Translations under genes and position numbers: made by a program
Notes under the pieces: generated by a model
Told to the model about the DNA's origin: nothing
Database searches by the model: none
Seen by the model: the letters and a program-made list of their open reading frames with translations, nothing else
In this document: positions 27,501 through 34,811 of the stretch, one piece after another
Layout: each line of letters starts with the position of its first letter
Position numbering within the stretch: position 1 is the stretch's first letter
Assembly (NCBI GenBank): GCA_000017645.1
Contig: CP000781.1
Location: 3,335,501-3,399,500 of the forward strand
Direction of reading: 5' to 3'
DNA length: 64,000 nucleotides
From: Xanthobacter autotrophicus Py2
GTDB taxonomy: Bacteria > Pseudomonadota > Alphaproteobacteria > Rhizobiales > Xanthobacteraceae

Positions 27501-28916
27501 TCCGGCGAGATGGTCCGCGTGCGCTTCGCCCGCATAGATCACGGTCTCGAGTTGGGCGTCCGACAGCAGCTCATGGATGTTGGGCGGCAGGCTTGGCCGA
27601 TAGCTCGGCTTGGGCGGAGCGACCGAAGCCATTGCGGCCGACTGCACCAGCCGGGTCGGATGGGCCTGGGCGCCGGCGATACGGATCGCCTGCAATCCGT
27701 ATTCCTCGTAGATGCCCTCGGACAGGCGACCGCCTTCGCCGGCGAGCCAGTCCTGGGTCTCGTAGGCGAGCGGCAGGCCCTCCGGTTCGGCCATCGGCGC
27801 AGTCGCCGGGACGGCTTTGGCGGCGCGGTTGATATAGCCACGCACGTTGCGAGGGGTGGCAGGCGCGATGGCCGGGACCACGACGGAGGGATCGACGGCG
27901 AGCCGTTCCGGCGCTTGCTCGTCGATCCAGCCCAGCAGCGTGGCGACGTCCGACGCGACGCCGGGCGCTGCCGGAAACACGGCGGGATCGTCGGCGGGCC
28001 GCTTGTCGATGACAGTCAGGCGCGTCTCGATGGTGGTGCCGTGTTTGGCATAGACGGAGCCGTCGATGACGGCGGAGAAGACGACGCGCCCGCGCGCCTG
28101 CAACCGGACGAAGGCGTCCCGCCAGGCCGGATTGTCGGGTGCGAAGCTGGCGCCGGTGATCGCCACGAGCCGGCCGCCGGGGGCCAGACGCGCTAGGGCC
28201 GAGGCGACATGGCGGTAAGCGGCGTCCGCCATGCGGCTCTCGACATTGGCCATGACCGAGAAGGGCGGATTCATCAGCACGACGCTGGGCATCACGGCGG
28301 GATCGAGATGATCGTCGATCTGCGCCGCGTCGAAACGGGTGACGGAAATGGCCGGGAAGAGCAGTGACAGCAGATTGGCGCGGGTGTCGGCCAGCTCGTT
28401 GAGAACGAGCGCGCCGCCCGCGATCTCGGCGAGGATGGCGAGCAGGCCGGTGCCCGCCGACGGCTCGAGCACCCGGTCGGCCGGAGTGATGGCCGCGGCG
28501 TGGGCGGCGACCAGGCCGAGCGGGATCGGCGTCGAGAACTGCTGGAAGGTCTGGCTCTCCGCCGAACGCCGCGTATGCGTCGGCAGCAGGTTTGCGATTT
28601 TCGACAGCGCGGAAAGGCGGGCCGTCGGAGACCCGGCTTTGCGGAAAAGCGCACGTCCGTATTTACGGAGGAACAGGACGGTCGCCGCCTCGCAGGCGTC
28701 ATAGGCCGTCTTCCAGTCCCAGGCGCCGGTGGTGTCCGGCGCGCCGAAGGCGGTCTCCATCGCCGCACGCAGGGCGGCGGCGTCGACGCGCTCGCCGCGT
28801 TCGAGATGAGGCAGGAGCTGGCCGGCGGCCGCGAGGAGGGCGGCTGCGGGTTCGGGATTGGAGCCGAGCGGAAGCGGCGCGGCGGTCGCCGCCGCGGATG
28901 CGGAAATCATGGTCAT
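24573..28916 (-). CDS. Giant methyltransferase-helicase fusion, Strawberry-notch family
   Basis: 1447 residues, the largest gene here. Residues about 130-260 form an N6-adenine-type methyltransferase-like fold: VLEPSAGTGLLAILAEIAGG and the catalytic-type NPPF (VVLMNPPFSVMANVE). From about residue 480 a helicase region follows with Walker A GDGTGVGKGRQSAAI near 502, DEAHAMQNAGGG near 610, and the C-terminal helicase domain (IFSDAGGTGRSYHAEL; IQGLGRTHRTNQAQPP), characteristic of the Strawberry-notch P-loop family seen on plasmids, phages and ICEs. Proposed roles are DNA modification or antirestriction during entry; this is inference. Its leader shares a repeat with ParB and ArdC genes. Confidence 0.92.
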   Translation of the reverse strand: MTMISASAAATAAPLPLGSNPEPAAALLAAAGQLLPHLERGERVDAAALRAAMETAFGAPDTTGAWDWKTAYDACEAATVLFLRKYGRALFRKAGSPTARLSALSKIANLLPTHTRRSAESQTFQQFSTPIPLGLVAAHAAAITPADRVLEPSAGTGLLAILAEIAGGALVLNELADTRANLLSLLFPAISVTRFDAAQIDDHLDPAVMPSVVLMNPPFSVMANVESRMADAAYRHVASALARLAPGGRLVAITGASFAPDNPAWRDAFVRLQARGRVVFSAVIDGSVYAKHGTTIETRLTVIDKRPADDPAVFPAAPGVASDVATLLGWIDEQAPERLAVDPSVVVPAIAPATPRNVRGYINRAAKAVPATAPMAEPEGLPLAYETQDWLAGEGGRLSEGIYEEYGLQAIRIAGAQAHPTRLVQSAAMASVAPPKPSYRPSLPPNIHELLSDAQLETVIYAGEAHADHLAGSWTVDATFDIVTAAREDAENAARFRRGFMIGDGTGVGKGRQSAAIILDNWLQGRRKAVWISKSDKLIEDAQRDWSALGMERLLVTPLSRFPQGRPITLPEGVLFTTYATLRSDDRGEKVSRVRQIVEWLGSDFDGVLIFDEAHAMQNAGGGKGERGDVAASQQGRAGLRLQHALPNARVVYVSATGATTVHNLAYAQRLGLWGGEDFPFSTRAEFIEAIEAGGVAAMEVLARDLRALGLYTARSLSFDGVEYELVEHALSPEQTRIYDAYAGAFAVIHNNLDAAMEAANITGTSGTLNRQAKSAARSAFESAKQRFFGHLLTSMKTPTLIRSISGDLEAGHAAVIQIVSTGEALMERRLVDLPTEEWNDVRVDITPREYVLDYLAHSFPVQLYEPFTDSEGNLSSRPVYRDGQPVESREAVARRDELIAQLASLPPVPGALDQIVQHFGTELVAEVTGRSRRIVRKSMPSGGDRLVVENRAAAANLAETQAFMDDSKRILIFSDAGGTGRSYHAELSARNTRLRVHYLLEPGWKADAAIQGLGRTHRTNQAQPPLFRPIATDVKAEKRFLSTIARRLDTLGAITRGQRQTGGQGLFRPEDNLESPYARDALRQLYLLLVRGKVGGCSLERFESATGLKLMDANGIKDELPPITTFLNRLLALTIELQGILFTAFEQLLTAKIEGAIAAGIYDVGLETLTAEGFTVTGRQTIYTHPGTGAETRLLTIAQRTRNRPVTLDDALAHLGESGARLLVNERSGRAAVQIPATSVMLDDGEIERRVRLIRPMESHTVPVKMMGETHWAEAERIDFASTWNAEVADVPAFSDSTIHVVAGLLLPIWKRLPNESTRVYRLQTDEGERIVGRKVSPAWAANATTTGAATLAPADAFMALMDGRTILDLAEGLQLHRVRVMGANRIELSGFTDTMRERLTAYGLFHEIISWKLRMFVPTDSAGLAVLERVLGRYPVQRIGEREAA

Positions 28917-28955
28917 GGTGGGAACCTCAAGGAGAGCGGAAAAGGGCGAGCCCGT

Positions 28956-29014
28956 GCGGCGCTCTCTCTCGACCGCACCAGCTCAAACCCGTCCCGGCGG
29001 CTCTCTCACTCTCA
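28956..29014 (-). promoter_or_regulatory. GA-rich repeated leader element upstream of helicase gene
   Basis: On the plus strand CTCTCTCTCGACC (28962-28974), ACCCGTC and CTCTCACTCTCA (29003-29014) recur in the same order and spacing in the ParB leader, and in part upstream of the ardC genes. The sense strand is therefore GAGAG-rich. A shared control element is inferred. Confidence 0.6.
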
Positions 29015-29028
29015 AGGCGCCCGCACGG

Positions 29029-29062
29029 GAAAAGCGCCCGACCGTGAGGTGGGGCGCTTTTC
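29029..29062 (-). terminator. Hairpin terminator after 98-residue gene
   Basis: Perfect 11-bp arms GAAAAGCGCCC / GGGCGCTTTTC with a 12-nt loop, 8 bp past the stop at 29070. The stem ends in the AAAA/TTTT typical of bidirectional rho-independent terminators. It isolates this transcript from the helicase leader. Confidence 0.85.
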
Positions 29063-29069
29063 AAGGGGA

Positions 29070-29366
29070 TCAGTTCCAGAGCCCGTCCGCGATCTCGGAG
29101 GCGACGAGCGTGCGGGCCTTGCGGATCAGGTCATCGCCGCAGGTATCGACATGGCCGAAGAACCGCGCACGAGCGCCGTTCGCGGTCCAGTCGGCATAGG
29201 CGCAATATTCCCGAGCATCGGATCGAAACGCCCGCATGTCGTCGGCCCAGTGAGGCTTGGGCTCGACGACGACGGTGAGGCCGCCTCTGGTCTCCGGCCA
29301 GGGCAGAGACCGTTCATGCGGCGGATGCTGGCGATCCGCCGCGAAGATGGCGTCGATGTCGGTCAT
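29070..29366 (-). CDS. Hypothetical protein, 98 residues
   Basis: ATG at 29366 overlaps the preceding stop by 4 bp. The protein starts MTDIDAIFAADRQHPPHERS and contains WADDMRAFRSDAREYCAYADWTANG and FFGHVDTCGDDLIRKARTLVASEIADG. I do not recognise a domain. It is the last gene of a four-gene unit (30327 to 29070) of small acidic ICE proteins of unknown function. Confidence 0.75.
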   Translation of the reverse strand: MTDIDAIFAADRQHPPHERSLPWPETRGGLTVVVEPKPHWADDMRAFRSDAREYCAYADWTANGARARFFGHVDTCGDDLIRKARTLVASEIADGLWN

Positions 29367-29626
29367 GACGCCTCTCCCGTCTCGGGCCGCACGAAGCCTT
29401 CGGGATCGTCGGGATCGGGCGGCAGATAGGCGTCGTAGGGATTGCCGTCGGCGAGATGGCCAAAGGGCGTGAAGACATAGTCGCCGTTGTCCCGCCCCAC
29501 GGCGCAGATGACGTAGCGGGGGCTGCCCGTCACCGCGTCGAGGCACTCCATGAGGGCGAGATTGCCGTCGCCCGCCGCGCGCAGCAGGGTCTGGAAATTG
29601 CTCCGGGCATGGGAGGGAATGCTCAC
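29363..29626 (-). CDS. DUF6117-like small protein
   Basis: 87 residues from a GTG at 29626 that overlaps the upstream stop (GTGA). Sequence SIPSHARSNFQTLLRAAGDGNLALMECLDAVTG and PRYVICAVGRDNGDYVFTPFGHLADGNPYDAYLPPDPDDPEGF match the small DUF6117 family of ICE and plasmid proteins. Function unknown. Translational coupling to both neighbours indicates joint expression. Confidence 0.82.
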   Translation of the reverse strand: MSIPSHARSNFQTLLRAAGDGNLALMECLDAVTGSPRYVICAVGRDNGDYVFTPFGHLADGNPYDAYLPPDPDDPEGFVRPETGEAS

Positions 29627-30039
29627 AGCGGACCTCCCTCGTCGGAGAGGGTCTGGGCAAGCCAGCCATCGGTGTAGATCCAGTCCACGGTCTCGCCGGT
29701 GGCGAAGTCGAGGACATGGGCGCCGCCGCCGAACCCGTCGAGACGCGGCCGCGAGCAGGTGTTGGCGTATTGGAAGCCCCATCTGCCTGTGAGGCCGAAA
29801 TCGGCGGCGCAACGCTTCACGAACTGGATGAGGCGCTCGGGATCGCCGGTCACGTCGTCGCGCATCCAGAGTTCGGTGCCGCCGTATTGCGGCTCGATCG
29901 ACAGAAGGAAGCCCTCGGAGGGTGGTTCCTCCGACGCGCCTTCCGCGGACAGCGTGTTGTAGAGATCGAGCGCGCGGGCGGCGTTCTCGGGCGTGCCGAC
30001 GTCGAGCAGGCACGAGAAATGGGTGAAATAGTTGGCCAT
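29623..30039 (-). CDS. Hypothetical ICE protein, 138 residues
   Basis: Starts MANYFTHFSCLLDVGTPENAARALDLYNTL with further LLSIEPQYGGTELWMRDDVTGDPERLIQFVKRCAADFGLTGRWGFQYANTCSRP in which aromatic and acidic residues are frequent. I recognise no catalytic motif. It is the first gene after a terminator at 30061-30082 and is coupled to the DUF6117-like gene. Confidence 0.8.
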   Translation of the reverse strand: MANYFTHFSCLLDVGTPENAARALDLYNTLSAEGASEEPPSEGFLLSIEPQYGGTELWMRDDVTGDPERLIQFVKRCAADFGLTGRWGFQYANTCSRPRLDGFGGGAHVLDFATGETVDWIYTDGWLAQTLSDEGGPL

Positions 30040-30060
30040 GACAGGCTCCTGAAACGAGAA

Positions 30061-30082
30061 AGCCCGGCGCGATGGCCGGGCT
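30061..30082 (-). terminator. Rho-independent terminator after the 73-residue gene
   Basis: AGCCCGGC / GCCGGGCT stem with a 6-nt loop, followed on the minus strand by TTCTCGTTT. It lies between the stop at 30106 and the next start at 30039. Confidence 0.8.
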
Positions 30083-30105
30083 CGGTTGAGGGATGATCGA
30101 AGGGG

Positions 30106-30327
30106 TCAGTAGCCGAACCGCCAGGATGGCCAGGGCTGGCCATCGTCGGCGGCGGCGACGGCTTCCGGCAGATAGCCGCCATCGCCTTCGACCAGGGTTG
30201 GATCGCGCACCGGCGTTTCGTCGATGACGGTGACGCAAACGACGAGACCGTCTTCGACCTCGACGTGGACGGGCACGAGATACTGAAAGACGACGCGGCG
30301 CGTGGCCGACGGGTCGGGTTCAATCAT
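30106..30327 (-). CDS. Hypothetical protein, 73 residues
   Basis: MIEPDPSATRRVVFQYLVPVHVEVEDGLVVCVTVIDETPVRDP shows alternating hydrophobic strands, then GDGGYLPEAVAAADDGQPWPSWRFGY. AAGGAG lies 9 bp upstream of the ATG. No domain recognised. It has its own downstream terminator and follows the ParB-like gene by 60 bp. Confidence 0.75.
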   Translation of the reverse strand: MIEPDPSATRRVVFQYLVPVHVEVEDGLVVCVTVIDETPVRDPTLVEGDGGYLPEAVAAADDGQPWPSWRFGY

Positions 30328-30387
30328 GGAAGGTCTCCTTGCGAAGATGCGGGGAAGCGACCTCTCGCCGCTCCCCCGCCGTGAGGG

Positions 30388-32526
30388 TCATTCGGCAGCG
30401 ATCGTCAGGGCGTCCTCGTCCTCGATCTCTTCGGCATCCTCGTCGCCGTCCTCGCTGAGGAAGGCCGGCAAGGCGGCCTCTTCGTCGGCGTCGGCCTCCG
30501 CGCCCGGTTCGATGACCTCCCCGTCATGGGGATCGATCAGGCGCAGCGGCTCGGGCAGCCAGGCGGTGTCGGCCAGCAGGCGCTCGGCCTCCTTGGCCAT
30601 GTCGCCCTTCTTCAGATGGTCGATGAGTTGGGCGGCCCGTTCGCCGGCGCCCTCCCGGACGGCTTCGAGGATGCGGGGCTTGGTGACGCGGCCGAGATAG
30701 TTGCCGACCGTCGGCCGCCAGCCCGCCGCCACCATGTCGAGGCCAGTGGCGCGCGCCAGCCGGTCGGCCTGGGCGAGGCGGACATCCAGCCCATGCTGGC
30801 TGACGCCCGATCCGTAGGGGTTCGGCCGCTCGAACAGCGCGTTCACGCCGAAGCTGACGCAATGGGCGAGCAGATCGAGGCGCGTGCCCGGATCGAGATC
30901 GGTGAGCCAGTCCCACAGCGCCTGGTCGTCGGCGGGAACGTGATCGCCCCAGCGCCCGTGCCGCTCGGCGATCTCGTGCGCCGTGCCGCTGTCCTTCAGC
31001 TCCTCCGGTTGGGCGGAGAAGAAGACGTGGCGGACGCTGGCCTCGAGGCAGCCCGTCGGCGCGGGTCGCCGGAAGGTATCGCTGACCAGCTTGTGCAGCA
31101 GCATGGTCATGGCGACGTCGGGATGCTCGGCGAGCGCGTTACGCAGCGCCAGCGTGCGATGCGCGGTCAGCTCGATGACGAGGCGCTCGGGCAGCGGCTT
31201 GATGCCGTCCTCCTCGTCGTCTTCCGGCTCCGCGGCCTGGCCGCCGACGGTGACGACGGCGCGTTGAACGGCGGGCGTGGCCGAATGGCCGGTGTCGCCG
31301 TCCGTCTCCGTCGTGTCGTCTCCTTCGGGGGCGACCGGGCGCTCGTCCTCGGGGCGGACATAGCCACGGTCGACCGACAGCGAGCCGTCGGCGTCGAGGC
31401 TGACGAAGACGCCGGCGGTGGGGATGTCGGCCGGATCGTAGATCGCCGGGCGCTGCTCGAAGGCGTCGAGCGCCTGCTCGATCTCTCCGAGACGCGCGTC
31501 GATCTCGTCTGGCAGCTCGTCGGCTTCGGCATATTCGGCCTCGAGCCGGTCATACTCGTCACGCAGCGCCTCGCGAGTGGCGCGCTCCTCGTCGGTCAGG
31601 TCGACCGCCGTTCCGGCAAGCTCCCGAAGCCCGTGCTCGTGGCCGTAGGGAAAGCTCAGGGCGGCCTCGACCCACTTCCAGCCTTCGCCCGCGATCTCGT
31701 CGGCGGCGGTCTTGAGCTTCTCGGCCACCAGGCGGTCGAGCAGGGCCGGGTCTTGCAGCCAGCCGCCGTCGTCGGACTGGAAGAGGTCGCGCAACACGAT
31801 GCCGCCGGCCGCTTCATAGGCTTCGACGCCCACGAAGACGGCCCGCCTGTCGGAAGCCCGCACCGTGGTCTCGGTCAGCATCCGGCGGATGTGATAGGGC
31901 TCTTTCTGCCAGCCATCCTTGATCGCGTCCCAGACCTGCTCCTGGCGTGCATGGTCGGAACTGACGGTGAAGGCCATGAGCTGCTCGAGCGTCATGCCGT
32001 CGTCGGCGTAGATCTCGAGCAATACCGGCGAGACGGAAGCGAGGCGCAGGCGCTGCTTCACGATATTGACGCCGACGAAGAAGGCGGCGGCGATGGCTTC
32101 CTCGGTCATGCCCTTCTCGCGCATGGCCTGGAAGGCGCGGAACTGATCGAGCGGATGCAGCGGCGCGCGTTCGATGTTCTCGACCAGCGAGACCTCATCG
32201 ACCAGGATGCCGCTGTTGGCGTCGCCGACGACGCAGGGCACCGGCGCGGTCTTGGCCAGACGCTTCTGCTTCACCAGCAATTCGAGCGCGCGATAGCGGC
32301 GGCCGCCGGCGGGCACCTCGAAGATCCCGGTTTCGGCGCCATCGGCGTCGAGGACGGGACGGACATGCAGGCTCTGGATCAGGCCGCGCCGGGCGATGGA
32401 CTGGGCCAGCTCCTCGATCGAGACGCCGGCCTTGACGCGCCGGACGTTGGACTGGCTCAGCACCAGCTTGTTGAAGGGGATGTCGTGCGCCGACGACAGG
32501 GTGATCTTCTGAATGGCAGTCGCCAT
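30388..32526 (-). CDS. Large ParB/RepB/Spo0J-family protein
   Basis: 712 residues. N-terminal ParB domain: IPFNKLVLSQSNVRRVKAGVSIEELAQSIARRGLIQSLHVRPV, then FEVPAGGRRYRALELL and SLVENIERAPLHPLDQFRAF (the ENIQR-like box). An HTH follows (MTEEAIAAAFFVGVNIVKQRLRLASVSP). The long C-terminal half is acidic with a central low-complexity segment. ParB-like proteins of this size are typical of conjugative elements, where some act as nucleases or antidefence factors. It does not neighbour parA and has a repeated leader element, suggesting a role outside classical partition. That is inference. Confidence 0.9.
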   Translation of the reverse strand: MATAIQKITLSSAHDIPFNKLVLSQSNVRRVKAGVSIEELAQSIARRGLIQSLHVRPVLDADGAETGIFEVPAGGRRYRALELLVKQKRLAKTAPVPCVVGDANSGILVDEVSLVENIERAPLHPLDQFRAFQAMREKGMTEEAIAAAFFVGVNIVKQRLRLASVSPVLLEIYADDGMTLEQLMAFTVSSDHARQEQVWDAIKDGWQKEPYHIRRMLTETTVRASDRRAVFVGVEAYEAAGGIVLRDLFQSDDGGWLQDPALLDRLVAEKLKTAADEIAGEGWKWVEAALSFPYGHEHGLRELAGTAVDLTDEERATREALRDEYDRLEAEYAEADELPDEIDARLGEIEQALDAFEQRPAIYDPADIPTAGVFVSLDADGSLSVDRGYVRPEDERPVAPEGDDTTETDGDTGHSATPAVQRAVVTVGGQAAEPEDDEEDGIKPLPERLVIELTAHRTLALRNALAEHPDVAMTMLLHKLVSDTFRRPAPTGCLEASVRHVFFSAQPEELKDSGTAHEIAERHGRWGDHVPADDQALWDWLTDLDPGTRLDLLAHCVSFGVNALFERPNPYGSGVSQHGLDVRLAQADRLARATGLDMVAAGWRPTVGNYLGRVTKPRILEAVREGAGERAAQLIDHLKKGDMAKEAERLLADTAWLPEPLRLIDPHDGEVIEPGAEADADEEAALPAFLSEDGDEDAEEIEDEDALTIAAE

Positions 32527-32534
32527 GATCGTTA

Positions 32535-32611
32535 CTCCGCGACGGGCGGCCGAGAGCCTCTCTCTCGACCTCCGACCCGTCACGAAGCGAAGCGCAGCCC
32601 TCTCACTCTCA
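32535..32611 (-). promoter_or_regulatory. GA-rich repeated leader element upstream of ParB-like gene
   Basis: Contains CTCCGCGACGGGCG (32535-32548, identical to 41421-41434 before ardC1), CTCTCTCTCGACC (32558-32570, identical to the helicase leader) and CTCTCACTCTCA (32600-32611, identical in the helicase leader). A GAGAG/CTCTC dyad could form a hairpin. The remaining bases to 32686 hold a weak CCGGAA/TTCCGG dyad that may terminate the next upstream-strand gene. Confidence 0.65.
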
Positions 32612-32686
32612 GGAGGGCCGCGCCGGGCGGGCGGAAAAGCGTGAAGCCGGAAGCCCGCCTCTCCGCCTTTCCGGTTTTCAGGATCA

Positions 32687-33634
32687 TCACACGCCGCACA
32701 GGCCCTCGCACTCGTTGGGCCAGAGATCGAGCTGGCCGCGATCGCCATCGGTCGACAGGTCGACCTGGTCGAGCGGCACCGCGGAACGGTGGAGATAGAC
32801 GTCACCACGAATCCCCCGGAATCCGGTGCGAATGGCGGCGTCGACCGATACGGCGTCGGCCCAAGCCTCGGGATCGCGGTCTCGCATCCGCCGCCAGTGA
32901 TCGTCAGAATGGAACGGGCAACCGATGCAGGCGCTCTTGGGTGGCAGGGGGTAATCGTGCCGATCCAGCCAGCGCAGGCAATCCAGACGGGTCATGCCTT
33001 GCTCGATGAGCGGCCAGCGGTTGATCTGCCACGGCTCGAACGAAGGCTTCATGCGTAGCACCTCGTCGAGCGAGATCCCGATCCACTGTTCGGCGATGGG
33101 AGCCTTTGGCGAGCGCCGGCCGGCGATGCCGAGCAGCTCGCGGACCTTCCGGCGGATTGGCGCGATCTTGTAGTCGCCGGTGCATTGGCGGCGGATCATG
33201 CCGACTCCGACCCGTTCGGTCGGCACGATGCGGGAGCCGATGGCGACGAGATCACCGTTCTCGTCCTCATCATAGACGGGCAGCTCCGCGCCTGCCGGCG
33301 TCACGGTGCGGGTGAAGGCCGGGATCGAGGCCCATCGCTCGCCGCGCGCGCCGGCGAGAAGGTCGGCGCGCAGGTCTCCGGCCGAGACGATATGGACCGG
33401 GAAGGGCAGGACGTTGGGCGATCGCAGCCAGGCGAGATGCTCATAGACGGCCCTCGGCTCCCAGCCGGTATCGGCGAAGATCGCGCAATCCGGTATGGGG
33501 CCGATCTCGCCATGCGCGGCCATCAGGGCGAGCGTGGTGGACTGGACGCCGGCGCCCAGGCTGAGAACACGCAGGCGGATGGACGCCTGCTGTTCGGGGG
33601 ATGGCGCCAGTGCGGGGAAGACGGGGGCGTTCAT
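32687..33634 (-). CDS. PP-loop phosphoadenosine phosphosulfate reductase-like protein
   Basis: 315 residues from the ATG at 33634, which shares a base with the ardC tail stop. The N-terminal PP-loop LRVLSLGAGVQSTTLALM and the segment DCAIFADTGWEPRAVYEHL match the adenylation fold of PAPS-reductase-like ATP pyrophosphatases. RRQCTGDYKIAPIRRKVRELLG and CIGCPFHSDDHW give conserved cysteines. Phage and ICE proteins of this type lack a known substrate; a link to DNA or tRNA base modification is possible but not shown. It is not part of a visible dnd cluster. Confidence 0.85.
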   Translation of the reverse strand: MNAPVFPALAPSPEQQASIRLRVLSLGAGVQSTTLALMAAHGEIGPIPDCAIFADTGWEPRAVYEHLAWLRSPNVLPFPVHIVSAGDLRADLLAGARGERWASIPAFTRTVTPAGAELPVYDEDENGDLVAIGSRIVPTERVGVGMIRRQCTGDYKIAPIRRKVRELLGIAGRRSPKAPIAEQWIGISLDEVLRMKPSFEPWQINRWPLIEQGMTRLDCLRWLDRHDYPLPPKSACIGCPFHSDDHWRRMRDRDPEAWADAVSVDAAIRTGFRGIRGDVYLHRSAVPLDQVDLSTDGDRGQLDLWPNECEGLCGV

Positions 33635-33852
33635 CACGCCGCCTCCCGTTCGTCGTCGGCCATGCCGACGTCGGCGTCCGGCAGGAAGCCAAGCAGCCAG
33701 TCGGCCGCCCTGCTGGCCTGGGACGCGGCGCGCACGATGGCGCGATTGTCCTCGCGCAGCACTTCGAGCCAGGAGCCGATGTAGTCGGCATGTCGGACGG
33801 TGGGCGTGATGCCGAGCGAAGCGCAGCAGAAAGCGGCGTTGATCTCCGCCAC
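33634..33852 (-). pseudogene. ardC1, 3' fragment (C-terminal part of the interrupted antirestriction gene)
   Basis: The minus strand reads VAEINAAFCCASLGITPTVRHADYIGSWLEVLREDNRAIVRAASQASRAADWLLGFLPDAD, the C-terminus of an ArdC protein. Its missing N-terminal part is at 40676-41413 and ends ...YAFEELVA; joining the two gives an uninterrupted ArdC (FEELVA-EINAAF). Sequence beyond 33852 belongs to the inserted element, which provides a new 19-20 codon N-terminus starting at the ATG at 33912. That ATG overlaps the ardC2 stop, so the fragment may still be translated. Confidence 0.92.
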
Positions 33853-33866
33853 ATATCCTGACAGTC
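33853..33866 (+). repeat. Left terminal inverted repeat of the recombinase element
   Basis: ATATCCTGACAGTC; pairs with 40662-40675 in inverted orientation with 12 of 14 identical bases. Confidence 0.8.
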
Positions 33867-33908
33867 CAGCCCCAATCTGAAATTTTTCCGCAGTCAAGAC
33901 GGACCTAG

Positions 33909-34811
33909 TCATGCTGCCATCTCCTCTGCCTGGGGCTGCTGGGCGTGCATCCAGTCGGCTGCCTGCTGCGCCTTGCTGGCGGCCGTGAAGATGGCCTTGG
34001 GATCGTCCTTCAGGACCTTGAGCCACGAGGCAACATAGGCGGCGTGGTCGGGGCGCGGATGGTGTGCGATTCCCAGATCAGCCAGCACGAGCCCGCTGAG
34101 AATTTCCACGCAGCATTCTTCGGCGGCATAGGCCGCCGATCCGAAGCGGCCGGAAAGATCGCGGTCGAGCCTGTGCTTTGCGCCACTGGCATGGCCGTTC
34201 TCGTGCAGCCACACACCGTAGAATGATGCGGCGTCGCGGAAGGAGGTAAACGGCGGCATGAACACGGTGTCGGCCGATGGACGGTAATAGGCTTCCGACC
34301 CGCCGAACTCAGTCTTGACGCCCAGGTTTGCGATGAATGCTTCCGCATGAGCGAGACGTTCGCCCTCTGGTAGCACAGGAGTCGCCGGGCGCTCGTACCC
34401 GTCCACCTGCGCTATGTTGAAGACAGAAAATGCGCGGGCGAACATCCGGCGATGGTCGTCATCATCGTCATCTTTGTCGGCCTGCCGGGAAGCTTGAATC
34501 TCCCGCCACAACACCACTGTGGTGGAGCGCTCTCCCTCCCGCACCTGCGCACCGGCATCCTGCCATTGCTTGTAGGTGCCCCAGAGGCCATCGCCATATC
34601 CGGCGGCGAAGCCCGCGGCCCAGAGCGCCAGCGTGTTTATGCCGCGATAGCGCTTGCCAGAGGAGATGTTGGTCGGGCGCGCGATGCTGGACCCGTTGTG
34701 GAACCAGGGCGCACGCCATTCGCCAGCACCTTGTTCGATGGCGGCGATGATCTCTGCGGTGACGCGGGAATAGACGTCGGCGCGCTGGACGGATGACGAG
34801 GTATTCCTCAT
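33909..34811 (-). CDS. ArdC-like antirestriction protein (ardC2, element-borne)
   Basis: 300 residues from the ATG at 34811. N-terminal ssDNA-binding region VTAEIIAAIEQGAGEWRAPWF, NISSGKRYRGINTLALWAAG and GERSTTVVLWREI; then ARAFSVFNIAQVDGY; then the metallopeptidase-like motif WLHENGHASGAKHRLDRDLSGRFGSAAYAAEECCVEILSG with an HExxH zinc site. ArdC proteins protect incoming single-stranded DNA and inhibit restriction. It is the last gene of the nested element and is clearly divergent from ardC1 (different insert DKDDDDDDHRR at about residue 125). Its stop overlaps the start of the ardC1 tail frame. Confidence 0.92.
   Translation of the reverse strand: MRNTSSSVQRADVYSRVTAEIIAAIEQGAGEWRAPWFHNGSSIARPTNISSGKRYRGINTLALWAAGFAAGYGDGLWGTYKQWQDAGAQVREGERSTTVVLWREIQASRQADKDDDDDDHRRMFARAFSVFNIAQVDGYERPATPVLPEGERLAHAEAFIANLGVKTEFGGSEAYYRPSADTVFMPPFTSFRDAASFYGVWLHENGHASGAKHRLDRDLSGRFGSAAYAAEECCVEILSGLVLADLGIAHHPRPDHAAYVASWLKVLKDDPKAIFTAASKAQQAADWMHAQQPQAEEMAA

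Noticed and set aside
32687..33634. DndC-type phosphorothioation gene
   Set aside because: Only the PP-loop fold is shared; no dndB, dndD or dndE neighbours are present.
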